A stretch of DNA of 64,000 nt from Aquimarina sp. MAR_2010_214. GTDB lineage: Bacteria; Bacteroidota; Bacteroidia; Flavobacteriales; Flavobacteriaceae. Under the pieces are notes generated by a model. That model saw only the letters and a program-made list of their open reading frames with translations. It ran no database searches and was not told the DNA's origin. The stretch is taken from assembly GCF_002846555.1 (NCBI RefSeq), contig NZ_PJMS01000001.1:4788501-4852500 (forward strand), read 5' to 3'. Shown here in pieces: positions 1 to 9,628 of this stretch. The translations under genes and the position numbers were made by a program. Numbering within the stretch: the stretch's first letter is position 1; the number at the start of each line of letters is the position of its first letter.

Positions 1-129
1 CTCATCTTCATTCATAAGCTTTTTAGCTTCAATATCAGCTATATAAACTGAAACCCCTAGTTGTTCAAACATTTTGGCGACTGTGGATTTCCCACTACCT
101 ATACCTCCTGTTAGACCTACTACTTTCAT
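1..129 (-). CDS. coaE: Dephospho-CoA kinase, N-terminal part (cut by window edge)
   Basis: The 43 visible residues begin at an ATG whose complement is at 127-129 and carry the P-loop GGIGSGKS at residues 8-15, preceded by MKVVGLT, which is the typical start of dephospho-CoA kinase. The enzyme phosphorylates the ribose 3'-hydroxyl of dephospho-CoA in the last step of coenzyme A synthesis in the cytoplasm. The rest of the gene lies beyond the left edge of the window. It is the last visible gene of a minus-strand run with the YbbR gene, whose stop lies only 8 bases upstream. coaBC of the same pathway is at 12998-14209. Confidence 0.9.
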   Translation of the reverse strand, partial: MKVVGLTGGIGSGKSTVAKMFEQLGVSVYIADIEAKKLMNEDE

Positions 130-137
130 ACCTCAAC

Positions 138-1097
138 TTATTTCAACAGTACAAATTGAACTTGTTTCATCTGCAGACGTACATCATGAACATAATCTGG
201 TTTGCTCACTAGCTCTAAAGTTAAAAACAAACTTTCTTCAGATGCTTTAGCATAATCAGCTACTACCATAAAATCTCTAGGGCTTATTTCATTATACTTA
301 TCTAACCCTACCCTATACACGACAGAAATCTCTTTAGGAAAGATCTTAATTTCTGCGCCCTCTGGTATATTATTTAATGTGATAGGAATTTTTTGGTCAC
401 CCTCTGTAAATTTACTCACCAAAACGTTAGCTTTTACTTGTGTAGGAGCAATAGTAATAGTAGGTGGTAAATCTTCAATATCTATATCTAATTTTGAAGT
501 ATAGTTAACATTTAACCCTTCTAAATCTAAATTTTCTGTTGTTATATACTGTATAGTATCTATAATCTGTGAGGGACCACTAATAGTAATAGAATCAGGA
601 GAAACCACCAGCCCTTTATCGCTACCATATCCAATAGCATATTGAATCTTTTGAGCTATTTTAACAGGGATTTTTTTTTCGAGATTATGATCCAATTTTA
701 ATCGTAAGGTATCTTTTTGCACAGACAACACCCTTCCTTTAAAATCTAATTTATTTTTTAATACTGAGGATTCTTTATCAACACGAAAATAATATTGATC
801 TTCACTATTCATAATTGCATCTTCTACATTAAATTGCAATGTAGGTCTACTCCAGTTATGATTCATCAATCTAAAACCATTTCCGTTAAGAACCATTCTT
901 AGCGTTTGATCACTCTGATCATTAAAAATTTTGTCTTGTGGTATATTAGTATATTGTATTGCTACCTCTACTTCTTGGGTATAATTTTTGGAAAATTGTA
1001 TAAATAACCACAAGATTGAAGTGAATATTAGAAAAAACAAAAAGGTTTTTACATTACTCCTTTTTAAAGAAAATCTATTCTTTGTTCTATCTGACAT
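138..1097 (-). CDS. YbbR-like domain protein, membrane-anchored
   Basis: A 319-residue protein with a short basic N-terminus, one membrane segment at about residues 16-35, and an extracytoplasmic region of beta-rich repeats of the YbbR type (for example the segment KIPVKIAQKIQYAIGYG). YbbR (CdaR) proteins regulate the diadenylate cyclase CdaA in Firmicutes. No cyclase gene is adjacent here, and in Bacteroidota the role of YbbR proteins is unclear. It sits between a glycosyltransferase and coaE with gaps of 5 and 8 bases, so it is probably cotranscribed with them. Confidence 0.8.
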   Translation of the reverse strand: MSDRTKNRFSLKRSNVKTFLFFLIFTSILWLFIQFSKNYTQEVEVAIQYTNIPQDKIFNDQSDQTLRMVLNGNGFRLMNHNWSRPTLQFNVEDAIMNSEDQYYFRVDKESSVLKNKLDFKGRVLSVQKDTLRLKLDHNLEKKIPVKIAQKIQYAIGYGSDKGLVVSPDSITISGPSQIIDTIQYITTENLDLEGLNVNYTSKLDIDIEDLPPTITIAPTQVKANVLVSKFTEGDQKIPITLNNIPEGAEIKIFPKEISVVYRVGLDKYNEISPRDFMVVADYAKASEESLFLTLELVSKPDYVHDVRLQMKQVQFVLLK

Positions 1098-1102
1098 ACA
1101 AA

Positions 1103-2107
1103 TTACTTTGAAAAAAACAGTTTTTTAAATTGCTTTTCGGGTACTTTTTTTAATAGATGAATATAATAATAAGATTTCAGGAATCCTTTTCCGTATCCAT
1201 AAAATTGTACCAAAACTGCCAAAATAGATTGTATACCTATAGATACATTCTTATATTCTAGAGTGGCACCCAGAAAAATAATCCCTAAATACATTCCTAA
1301 AATAGCAATAAAATACCACCATCCCAAAAGTACAGTTACAACAGAGAACACAATATACATTAAGAATAGAGTAGGAAACCAATACGTAAGTTTAGCAGTA
1401 TCTGGGTGCCATTTATTTAAAATAGGGCGTACTAACCCGAATTTATTAACCTGAATATAGAACTTCTTCCAGGAGATTCTTCTTTTATGAAATACTTTGG
1501 CTTCAGGAATTAATGTAGTATCATATCCTAGTTTCCATAATCTTATGGTGAGATCCGGATCTTCTCCGGGATGTATATTTCCGAATCCACCTGAAGCCTG
1601 AAAAGCTTCTTTTGACAATCCCATATTAAAACTACGAGGTTGAAATTTACCTACTGTATTTTTACGTCCTCTAATTCCGCCAGTAGTCAAATACGAAGTC
1701 ATACTATAACTTATCGCTTTCTGAAGGTTAGAAAAGCTTTGATGAGCATCATCAGGGCCTCCATAACAATGTACAAAAGTATCAGACAAAAAACTTTCTG
1801 CTTTAGACAAATATTCTTTTGGTAATAGCACATCACTATCAAGAATAATGAAGTAGTTACCTTTTGCCTTACGCATACCAAAATTACGTGAATCTCCCGG
1901 TCCTGTATTTGATTTCTGGTAATAACTTATAGATAATCTATCTGTGAAAGTTTCTATAACCTCCTTGGAGGTATCAGACGATCCATCTTCTACAATTACA
2001 ATCTCATATGGCTTGATATAATCCATAACCACCATACTATCCAGCAGCTCTTTAATCTCATTTGGCCTGTTATATACGGGCACAATAAAGGAGAAATATA
2101 TTTCCAT
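1103..2107 (-). CDS. Glycosyltransferase family 2, membrane-associated
   Basis: A GT-A glycosyltransferase of 334 residues when started at the ATG complementary to 2105-2107 (MEIYFSFIVPVYNRP). A frame extension of 14 residues upstream is possible, but it would run through the promoter-like element at 2112-2119. The acidic nucleotide-sugar/metal motif DSD lies at residues 90-92 and GEDPD at about 181-185. Two or three hydrophobic segments follow near the C-terminus (about residues 240-305), suggesting inner-membrane attachment. It probably transfers a sugar to a lipid-linked or surface polysaccharide acceptor; the acceptor cannot be read from the sequence. Confidence 0.85.
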   Translation of the reverse strand: MEIYFSFIVPVYNRPNEIKELLDSMVVMDYIKPYEIVIVEDGSSDTSKEVIETFTDRLSISYYQKSNTGPGDSRNFGMRKAKGNYFIILDSDVLLPKEYLSKAESFLSDTFVHCYGGPDDAHQSFSNLQKAISYSMTSYLTTGGIRGRKNTVGKFQPRSFNMGLSKEAFQASGGFGNIHPGEDPDLTIRLWKLGYDTTLIPEAKVFHKRRISWKKFYIQVNKFGLVRPILNKWHPDTAKLTYWFPTLFLMYIVFSVVTVLLGWWYFIAILGMYLGIIFLGATLEYKNVSIGIQSILAVLVQFYGYGKGFLKSYYYIHLLKKVPEKQFKKLFFSK

Positions 2108-2111
2108 ATTG

Positions 2112-2119
2112 CAAAGGTA
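2112..2119 (-). promoter_or_regulatory. Putative -7 element (TACCTTTG) of the glycosyltransferase gene
   Basis: The minus strand reads TACCTTTG, an exact match to the Bacteroidota -7 consensus TAnnTTTG. Only 4 bases separate it from the chosen start codon. No TTG is present at the expected -33 distance. If it is active, the mRNA would be nearly leaderless. Confidence 0.4.
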
Positions 2120-2131
2120 TGTGGTATCCAC

Positions 2132-2165
2132 AAAAAATCCCATTACCAATTAAGAATGGGATTTT
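2132..2165 (-). terminator. Intrinsic terminator after fabI
   Basis: Arms 2134-2144 and 2155-2165 are perfect reverse complements (AAAATCCCATT) around a 10-base loop. On the minus strand the hairpin runs straight into a T-run. It lies between the fabI stop and the glycosyltransferase start, so fabI is probably its own transcription unit. Confidence 0.75.
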
Positions 2166-2200
2166 ATACTAATTTATAATAGTTTTTTTTTAGAAAACCT

Positions 2201-3019
2201 TTATTCTTCTCCTATAAATTTATCCATTACTAACTGGCTTACTCCCATATTAGAAAAGCCACCGTCGTGATATAAATTCTGAAGTGTTACTTTTTTAGTC
2301 AGGTCAGAGAATAGTGTAATTGTATAATCAGCACACTCTGCTGCCGTCGCATTACCAAGAGGTGACATTTTATCTGCATACTCTATAAATCCATCAAAAC
2401 CTTTCACTCCTTTTCCTGCTGTTGTTGGGGTTGGAGATTGAGAAATTGTATTTACTCGTACTTTACTATCTCTACCAAAGAAATACCCAAAACTACGAGC
2501 AATAGACTCTAAATATGCCTTATTATCCGCCATATCATTATAGTCAGGAAAAACTCGTTGTGCCGCCATATATGTCAAACCAACTATACTTCCCCAATCA
2601 TTCATTGCTTTTTTCTTATATAGAGTTTGCATAGTTTTATGAAAAGAAAGCGCAGATACATCTAATCCTTTTTGTGTCCAGTCATAGTTCTGATCTGTAT
2701 AATGACGTCCTTTACGTACATTTATTGACATCCCTATAGAATGCAAAACAAAATCAAGTTTACCTCCTAAAATTTCTGTTGCCTTATCCACAAGATTTTC
2801 TAAATCTTCTAATGAAGTAGCATCTGCAGGTATAACTTGAGTATTAGTTTTTTCTGCAAGAGTATTTATAGCCCCCATTCGCATTGCAACAGGAGCATTG
2901 GTAAGAACAAAACTTCCTCCTTCTTCATAAACACGCTCTGCGGTTTTCCAAGCGATTGAATTTTCGTCAAGTGCCCCAAAAATAATTCCTCTTTTACCTT
3001 TTAATAAATTGTATGACAT
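2201..3019 (-). CDS. fabI: Enoyl-[acyl-carrier-protein] reductase (NADH)
   Basis: A 272-residue short-chain dehydrogenase of the FabI type. It reduces the trans-2 double bond of enoyl-ACP in the last step of each fatty acid elongation cycle. The FabI catalytic pattern Y-X6-K is present as Y160 and K167 (YNDMADNK), unlike the Y-X3-K of ordinary short-chain dehydrogenases. The N-terminal nucleotide-binding segment RGIIFGALDENSIAW and the motif SQSPTPTTA are also typical. The length matches the usual 260-275 residues. A terminator lies directly downstream at 2132-2165. Confidence 0.95.
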   Translation of the reverse strand: MSYNLLKGKRGIIFGALDENSIAWKTAERVYEEGGSFVLTNAPVAMRMGAINTLAEKTNTQVIPADATSLEDLENLVDKATEILGGKLDFVLHSIGMSINVRKGRHYTDQNYDWTQKGLDVSALSFHKTMQTLYKKKAMNDWGSIVGLTYMAAQRVFPDYNDMADNKAYLESIARSFGYFFGRDSKVRVNTISQSPTPTTAGKGVKGFDGFIEYADKMSPLGNATAAECADYTITLFSDLTKKVTLQNLYHDGGFSNMGVSQLVMDKFIGEE

Positions 3020-3771
3020 TTAATTATAAATTAAAGTATGGTTATACGAGCGGTAAAGATAATAAAACGACCCAAACCACAACTAATCGAAATAGAATTT
3101 AGTTACATCTAGAAAAAAAATATTTATAGATTCTCTGTAGCATCAATCTAACCTCTAAACTATCAGAATCTGAAATATTCTTTTTGTATCCCATAACATG
3201 GAGTTTTATTCCTCGATGAGATACTAATAAAATCTATGTAGATTACCTTGATATTATGTAAGTAAATTAGATCTTGAGCAAAATCAATTTTTAAAACTAA
3301 ATGAAATTAACTCACAATAAATTGATTTTTATCAGCATATACTGTATATTTGATATTTAAATCTTTTATTGAGTATTATTTTCAAAATATCAGTTTGATT
3401 TGTGATGTAAGATTATATACAAAATAAACCTCCCCCATAGCATATTATTTTCTTAGGAAAAATATACTATTTCATCCCCCCATAGAGTATTTGAAATAAT
3501 TATAGAATTATTTCTATAAAAAGAATGGTGTACCTGTTTCTAAAAAGACTTTGTTCTTATTAATCCAGGTGATTGATTCTTAGTAAGAAACATTCAATTT
3601 ATGTATTGAAATAATTCTTTATATAATAAAATTAACCATCATTAAAAATGTCATATTATGAAAAAAAATTACCCAACTAATTATCATCATTGTCAGATGT
3701 TTTTATTTTTTGAATTTTAAAACACTAAAAAAACAGGGGCTTTTTCTTAGAATACATTAATAAAACGGGGC
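3020..3771. other. Long intergenic leader before the surface-protein cluster
   Basis: This 750-base stretch between divergent fabI and the 970-residue surface protein has no convincing ORF. It is very AT-rich. The 9-mer CCCCCATAG occurs twice, at 3432-3440 and 3477-3485, followed by similar sequence (catatt and agtatt). A 20-codon ORF at 3658-3720 (MKKNYPTNYHHC...) precedes the gene and is probably fortuitous. Such a large leader suggests complex regulation of the cluster, but I cannot place a promoter. Confidence 0.5.
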
Positions 3772-6684
3772 ATGAAAATTATTACGTTAACTCTCTTATA
3801 TAAGAGGATCATCACTCTTATTTATCTTTTTGCACTACTATTCTCATCAACTTGTGTTTATGGGTATTTTTCTCATAAAAACAAGCACCCTTCTTTGATT
3901 CTAAAAGACACTACAACCAATATTGAGTATGCAAATCGATTAAGTCTTTCCATAATCAAAATACAGGATGCTACAACTACTGGGATATGTTGTGATGGCA
4001 AGGCTAAAGCTGTCGCATCTGGCGGAAAACCAGGCTATACATACCAATGGAGTGCTTCTGCTAATAATCAAACCACTGCAACAGCAAATCTTCTTACCAA
4101 TCGCACACACAGTGTTACAGTAACTGATACTGATGGAAATCAAGCTACACAAAGTATTGTCATTAAATGTCTTAATACTTGTGATATCAAAACTACAAAT
4201 AAGGTAACCAATGTATCTTGCACTGGTGATGCCAAAGGATCCATTGACTTAACAGTTGAGAATGGAACTCCTCCATTTACTTTTGCCTGGAGCAATGGTT
4301 CTCCTGATGAAGACTTGAAGAATGTAATAGCCGGAACATACTCGGTAACAATTACTGATGCTACAAATTGTACTACCACAAGCTCAGCTACAATAACCGA
4401 ACCTAATGAAGCTGTAGCTGTTTCTATCGCCAAACGAACCCATATTAGCTGTAACGGTTTAGGTCAGATTACTATAGAAGGATCTGGAGGAACACCACCT
4501 TATTCATATTCTATCGATAATGGAGCTAATTATCAAACTAGTGAAACATTTCTAGATCTTGCGCAAGGAAATTATACGATAAAGATACGTGATGCTAATT
4601 GCTGCACCTCTATAGTTTGTACAGCAATTTTATTTAATTGTACCGATGCAGTAACAGATATCAATAACACCTTTATTAACACTCCCGTTTCTGGCAATGT
4701 ATTAACCAATGATGAAGACCTAGAAGGAGATACACAAACAGTAACGACAACTACCGTAACTACCTCAGAAGGGGTTATTGTTGATATAGAACCTAATACT
4801 GGAATCTATACATACACCCCTCCTACTGGGTTTACAGGAGAAGACACTTTCGAATACACTATTTGTGATAACGGCAACCCGGTTGCTTGTGACACGGCTA
4901 CTGTATACATCGAAGTGCTTCCTATCCGAGATCCTAAAAACGAGGCACCTATTGCAAATCCAGATACTGCGTTTACCGAAATAAATACTCCTGTAAACAG
5001 TAATGTATTGGTTAATGATTTCGATCCCGATGGAGACCCTATTACAGTAACAACAACTACAGTAACCACAACAGAAGGAGTTAGCGTAGCTATAGATTCC
5101 AACACTGGAGCATATAGTTATATCCCTCCTACCGGTTTTACTGGTGATGACACTTTCGAATATACCATATGTGATAATGGGAATCCTTCCTTATGCGACA
5201 CTACTATTGTTATAATTACGGTTATAAAAAATCAGAGCAATAGTACTTTTGCTAATGATGATGCGTATTTTACCGAATGCGAAAATATTCTAGGAAATGT
5301 GCTGGATAACGATTTTGATCCAGAAGGAGATACTCAAACCATAAATATAATTCCGGTAGATGATGTAGATAACGGAATTCTTACCCTTAACACTAATGGT
5401 TCCTTTACATACACTCCTAATTCTGGGTACACGGGTACAGATAGCTTTATTTATACGGTATGCGACAATAGCTCTCCAATTACTGCTTGTGATCAAGCCA
5501 CTGTATACATTACCATATCAACTACCACACCTCCTAACACAACTAATTGCAATGTAACAAATGAAAGCATCGAATGCAATGGAACAAATAATGAAACTAT
5601 AGCCAACATCTGGAATGCTGATAATATTGCAGAATTAGAATCCTGTGTTTCTGACACTTGTAATACAGATTTTACTGGTCAAATAACTTCAAATTATGAT
5701 TTTAATAATTTAGTAAGTTCCTGTGGCTTAGGAGGTAATATAGAGGTCATATACACTATTACAGATAAAAATGGAGACACAACGACTCTTACAGCAACTC
5801 TTACTTTGTATGATTCTACTCCTCCAGACCTAACAAGCTGTACAATTCCCGATTTAACCCTAGCATGCTCTACAACTAATATTGAAGAAATTGCCAGTCA
5901 ATGGAATGATGATAATATCACCAAATTAGAAACCTGTGCAACTGATAATTGTAATGTAAATACAACTGCATCAGTAACTTCGGATTACGACTTTGATAAT
6001 ATAACAGATAGAGTTTTGGTAGTAGAATATAACATTACAGATGATTGTAATAACACAACTACACTACAAGCAAAAATAACATTTGAAAACAATTCTGTAA
6101 TCGCAAATGACACCAGCTTATGTGCTCTGGATGAAATAGAATCACAAATTTTTGATTTGTTCGACCTACTAGAAGGCGACTATAGTACTGGTGGAATCTG
6201 GGAAGTTACATCTGGAAATACATCTGTAATTGATGATCATTTTTTTGATCCATTAAGCATCGAATTATTGGACAAAGATACCTCTGAAGAGATTGTATTT
6301 AGTTACACAGAAAACAACTTAGCTTGTCCAATATATCTTGAAACAACAATAGAAGTGCATAATAGATGTGCAGTATTCTCTTGTGGGGAAGATACTATCA
6401 AAATTTCAAAGGTAATTACACCAAATGGAGATTCGTACAATGAATATTTTGCAGTGAATGGTGTAGAAAACTGTGGTTATGTTGTAGATGTTAAAATTAT
6501 TAATCGTTGGGGGGCAATTATATACAAATCAAGTGACTATCAAAATGATTGGAATGGCACAGCACATCAATCATCTTTAGGGTCAGCAAATCAAGTACCT
6601 AGTGGTACATATTATTGTATTGTGACCATAAACAATAGTGGTTTAAAACCATTTAGCTCCCCATTATATATTGGCACAAAATAA
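3772..6684 (+). CDS. Large secreted surface protein with SprB repeats and T9SS type B C-terminal domain
   Basis: A 970-residue modular protein. A signal peptide (about 1-32) precedes three SprB-like repeats (about 66-132, 137-210 and 217-290, each with a pattern like SCxGxxxGxI...GGTPPY and YSVTITD). Three cadherin/Big_9-like repeats follow (about 293-383, 393-486 and 490-583, with NDxDxxGD and YTPPTGFTGxDTFEYTICD). Two cysteine-rich repeats at about 590-683 and 687-773 each contain W-N-x-D-N-I. The C-terminus (about 876-970) is a gliding-motility/CHU_C type B sorting domain with ITPNGDSYNEYF and a conserved NRWG. Such proteins are exported by the type IX secretion system and serve as cell-surface adhesins. 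The PorP/SprF gene starts 10 bases downstream, the usual partner of type B substrates. The ligand is unknown. Confidence 0.85.
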   Translation: MKIITLTLLYKRIITLIYLFALLFSSTCVYGYFSHKNKHPSLILKDTTTNIEYANRLSLSIIKIQDATTTGICCDGKAKAVASGGKPGYTYQWSASANNQTTATANLLTNRTHSVTVTDTDGNQATQSIVIKCLNTCDIKTTNKVTNVSCTGDAKGSIDLTVENGTPPFTFAWSNGSPDEDLKNVIAGTYSVTITDATNCTTTSSATITEPNEAVAVSIAKRTHISCNGLGQITIEGSGGTPPYSYSIDNGANYQTSETFLDLAQGNYTIKIRDANCCTSIVCTAILFNCTDAVTDINNTFINTPVSGNVLTNDEDLEGDTQTVTTTTVTTSEGVIVDIEPNTGIYTYTPPTGFTGEDTFEYTICDNGNPVACDTATVYIEVLPIRDPKNEAPIANPDTAFTEINTPVNSNVLVNDFDPDGDPITVTTTTVTTTEGVSVAIDSNTGAYSYIPPTGFTGDDTFEYTICDNGNPSLCDTTIVIITVIKNQSNSTFANDDAYFTECENILGNVLDNDFDPEGDTQTINIIPVDDVDNGILTLNTNGSFTYTPNSGYTGTDSFIYTVCDNSSPITACDQATVYITISTTTPPNTTNCNVTNESIECNGTNNETIANIWNADNIAELESCVSDTCNTDFTGQITSNYDFNNLVSSCGLGGNIEVIYTITDKNGDTTTLTATLTLYDSTPPDLTSCTIPDLTLACSTTNIEEIASQWNDDNITKLETCATDNCNVNTTASVTSDYDFDNITDRVLVVEYNITDDCNNTTTLQAKITFENNSVIANDTSLCALDEIESQIFDLFDLLEGDYSTGGIWEVTSGNTSVIDDHFFDPLSIELLDKDTSEEIVFSYTENNLACPIYLETTIEVHNRCAVFSCGEDTIKISKVITPNGDSYNEYFAVNGVENCGYVVDVKIINRWGAIIYKSSDYQNDWNGTAHQSSLGSANQVPSGTYYCIVTINNSGLKPFSSPLYIGTK

Positions 6685-6694
6685 AAAATAATTA

Positions 6695-7636
6695 ATGGGC
6701 ATCGCAAAAAACAAAATAGGAGTATTATTAATACTATGCATTAGCGCTATCGGATATACACAACAGTTACCGCAGTTTACGCAATATATGTTTAATACCA
6801 TATCCATAAATCCGGCTTATGCAGGCAGTAGAGAGACATTAAGTATCGTAGGTTTGCACAGAAGTCAATGGACAGGAATACAAGGTGGCCCTGAAACCCA
6901 GACACTATCTGCTCATTCTCCATTACGAAACGAAAAAATAGGAGTTGGATTATCTGTAATACGAGATACTCCTGGGTTTGAAAACTACCTATATATTTAT
7001 GGTGATTTCTCATATTCTATTAATATTACAGATAATTCGAAATTAGCTTTTGGATTCAAGGCTGGAGCTACTAATTACAATTTAGATCAGGAATTTTTAA
7101 ATGATCCTGAGGTAACAGAAGATCCTTTCTTTGGAAATTACGCTAACCGTTGGAATCCTAATATTGGTGCAGGGCTATATCTGCACTCAGACAAATGGTA
7201 TCTCGGGCTATCATCACCAAGAATATTAAACACCGATAATAATCGTACCGCTGAAACATCTACGGTAGAATATGTAGCACTAGAACGTGTTAGTTATTAT
7301 TTAACAGGAGGATATGTATTTGATCTTACTACAAACACAAAATTAAAACCATCAGCTCTTTTTAAAGCAACAAATGGAGCCCCAGTTTCTGTTGATTTAA
7401 ATGCGAATTTCCTATTCTATGAAAAATTTTGGCTCGGAGGCTCATACAGATATAATGAATACACCGCTTCAATAGGAGCTTTAGCCGATTTTCAAGTAAC
7501 AAAACAAATTAGAATCGGCTATGCCTATGAGCATTTTATTTCAGACATAAGACCATATATAGGTGGTACTCATGAATTTTTACTGATGTATGAACTGTTT
7601 AATGAAAAGCGCGTTAGATCTCCAAGATACTTTTAA
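6695..7636 (+). CDS. PorP/SprF family type IX secretion membrane protein
   Basis: A 313-residue protein with a signal peptide (about 1-22), then the family hallmark QFTQYMFN followed by INPAYAGS, then beta-strand-rich sequence ending in an aromatic residue, as expected of an outer-membrane barrel. PorP/SprF proteins are paired with large T9SS substrates carrying type B C-terminal domains and are needed for their surface attachment (SprF for SprB). It lies 10 bases after the SprB-repeat gene and 10 bases before the start of the OmpA-type gene. The three are almost certainly one operon. I do not call it sprF itself, because flavobacteria carry many paralogues. Confidence 0.88.
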   Translation: MGIAKNKIGVLLILCISAIGYTQQLPQFTQYMFNTISINPAYAGSRETLSIVGLHRSQWTGIQGGPETQTLSAHSPLRNEKIGVGLSVIRDTPGFENYLYIYGDFSYSINITDNSKLAFGFKAGATNYNLDQEFLNDPEVTEDPFFGNYANRWNPNIGAGLYLHSDKWYLGLSSPRILNTDNNRTAETSTVEYVALERVSYYLTGGYVFDLTTNTKLKPSALFKATNGAPVSVDLNANFLFYEKFWLGGSYRYNEYTASIGALADFQVTKQIRIGYAYEHFISDIRPYIGGTHEFLLMYELFNEKRVRSPRYF

Positions 7637-7646
7637 TATTATACGC

Positions 7647-9596
7647 ATGAAAAATAGAATATTTCTAATTTTAGCATTACTGTTTAGCACCTTTATTCAT
7701 GCTCAAAAAATAAAGGTAGCAGATAAATATTTTAGAGATTTCGCATATTTAAAAGCCGTAGAACTATATAAAGAAGCATTAAAAAAAGAAGATAGTAGCG
7801 AACACATCCTATCTAGAATTGGAGATTGTTATTATAACAATTCTAACTCAAAACAAGCATATTTTTGGTACAACAAAGCAGTTAACAAGTACAATAAAAT
7901 ACACCCTCAATATATCTATAAGTATATACAAACTTTACGAAGTTTGGGCAAATACAATGAAGCTAACCTCTGGCTTAAAAAGTTTAAAAAGCTTCAACAA
8001 AACGGTAAGTACACTAAAAAATTTAAAAGTATAAGTCTTGAAAAATTTCAAGAATTATCTACCCCAAAAGATATTCATGTTCGGGTAATCAACTTAAACT
8101 CCAATAGCAAATATTCAGATTTCGGTGGGTATGAACAAAATGGAAATTTATATTTTTCATCTTCTCGAGCAGATGATAATACTAAAGGCAAAAAGAAAAT
8201 TTATAAATGGAATGGAGAGCCTTATTTAAATATCTACCAATCTACAATTGATCGAATTGATTCGACCATTGTAGTAAATGACATTGCTCCCATTTCTTCA
8301 GACATAGTAAATTTAAAGAATGAACATGAAGGCACATTAACAATCACTAAGGATGGAAAAACACTCTTTTTTACCAGAAACAATATTAATAAAAGAAAAA
8401 GAACATCTTATGACAAAGAAGGCAATTCTAATCTAAAACTATATAGAGCTAAGTTTAAAGGTAACCAATGGACAGCCGTTGAAGAACTACCATTTAATGA
8501 TAAAACTTTCTCTACAGGACATCCAACGTTAAGCCCAGATGAAAAAACCTTATATTTTGTATCAGACAGAAAAGGAGGATATGGGCAATCAGACATATAT
8601 AAAGTAGCTATTAACGATGATGATTCTTTTGGAGTTGTAAAAAACTTAGGTGATAAAATTAATACCGAAGGCCGAGAAGTATTTCCTTTTGTAGCAAAAG
8701 ACTCTACACTATATTTCTCATCAGACAGTCATATAAACCTTGGTTTTTTAGATATTTACAAATCTAACATACTTAAAAAAAGGGTTGATGAGGATATAGA
8801 GATTAAGAACCTTGGAGCTCCTTATAATAGTGGTTATGATGATTTTGCTTTCTCATTAAACTCAAATGGTGATTCTGGATATTTCTCATCTAATAGAACT
8901 GAAGGTAAGGGAAGCGATGACATATATGCTTTTGACAAGTATGAATGTAAACAAGTTTTAACCGGCATAACATACGATAAACTTACCTTAAAATCACTTG
9001 CTGATGTTACTGTCAAAATTATTGATGAAACGGGTAAAATTATCAGCACCACCCTATCAGATAACAACGGCAACTACGTTTTTGAAGAAATATCATGTAG
9101 AAAAACATATTCTATCCTTGCTACCAAAGCAAATTACAGACCTGATTCAAAACAATTTTCAACAACTACAACTAATGGAAACAAGGTCAAATTAGATTTA
9201 TACCTAACTCCACTAATTATAAAGAAAGAAATTGTAGTTAACCCTATTTTCTTTGATTTTGACAAATATGATATTCGTGCAGATGCAGCATATGAATTAG
9301 AGAATATTGTTAATGTAATGCGAGAAAACCCTAAAATGATTATAAAGATTGAGTCTCATACAGATAATAGAGGAAGTGCAAAATATAACATGAAACTTTC
9401 TTATAGACGAGCTAATGCTACCAGAGATTATATTTTATCCAGAGGAATTGCTAAAGAAAGGATTCCAAGTGCAAAAGGGTATGGAGAATCTCAACTATTA
9501 AACAAGTGCGGCATAAACAACAAACCTCCCTGTACCGAAAAAGAACACGATGAAAACAGACGTTCAGCTTTTTTAATACTCAATGACTATAAATAA
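7647..9596 (+). CDS. PorE-like OmpA-family protein (TPR, beta-propeller, CRD, OmpA)
   Basis: The chosen ATG at 7647 gives MKNRIFLILALLFSTFIHAQ, a clean signal peptide, and 649 residues; the frame extends 19 codons upstream into the previous gene without one. Domains in order are TPR-like helices (about 20-130), a PD40/WD40-type propeller (about 148-435, with repeated TLYFVSDRKGGYGQSDIY-type blades), a carboxypeptidase-regulatory-like fold (about 434-521) and an OmpA peptidoglycan-binding domain (about 530-648, with ESHTDNRG and NMKLSYRRA). This is the arrangement of T9SS PorE of Porphyromonas, but with a non-lipoprotein signal. It probably anchors the PorP-type complex to peptidoglycan. It ends the surface-protein cluster. 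Confidence 0.83.
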   Translation: MKNRIFLILALLFSTFIHAQKIKVADKYFRDFAYLKAVELYKEALKKEDSSEHILSRIGDCYYNNSNSKQAYFWYNKAVNKYNKIHPQYIYKYIQTLRSLGKYNEANLWLKKFKKLQQNGKYTKKFKSISLEKFQELSTPKDIHVRVINLNSNSKYSDFGGYEQNGNLYFSSSRADDNTKGKKKIYKWNGEPYLNIYQSTIDRIDSTIVVNDIAPISSDIVNLKNEHEGTLTITKDGKTLFFTRNNINKRKRTSYDKEGNSNLKLYRAKFKGNQWTAVEELPFNDKTFSTGHPTLSPDEKTLYFVSDRKGGYGQSDIYKVAINDDDSFGVVKNLGDKINTEGREVFPFVAKDSTLYFSSDSHINLGFLDIYKSNILKKRVDEDIEIKNLGAPYNSGYDDFAFSLNSNGDSGYFSSNRTEGKGSDDIYAFDKYECKQVLTGITYDKLTLKSLADVTVKIIDETGKIISTTLSDNNGNYVFEEISCRKTYSILATKANYRPDSKQFSTTTTNGNKVKLDLYLTPLIIKKEIVVNPIFFDFDKYDIRADAAYELENIVNVMRENPKMIIKIESHTDNRGSAKYNMKLSYRRANATRDYILSRGIAKERIPSAKGYGESQLLNKCGINNKPPCTEKEHDENRRSAFLILNDYK

Positions 9597-9628
9597 TTAA
9601 CACACATCTTGAAGTAATTAGAAAAGTA

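Noticed and set aside
3658..3720. 20-codon ORF rich in Tyr, His and Phe before the surface-protein gene
   Set aside because: A leader peptide is possible, but no anti-terminator pair or terminator follows it, and there is no biosynthetic gene downstream.
4806..5105. 99-codon minus-strand ORF inside the surface-protein gene
   Set aside because: It lies antisense to the cadherin-like repeats, and its Val/Thr/Ser-rich composition mirrors those repeats.
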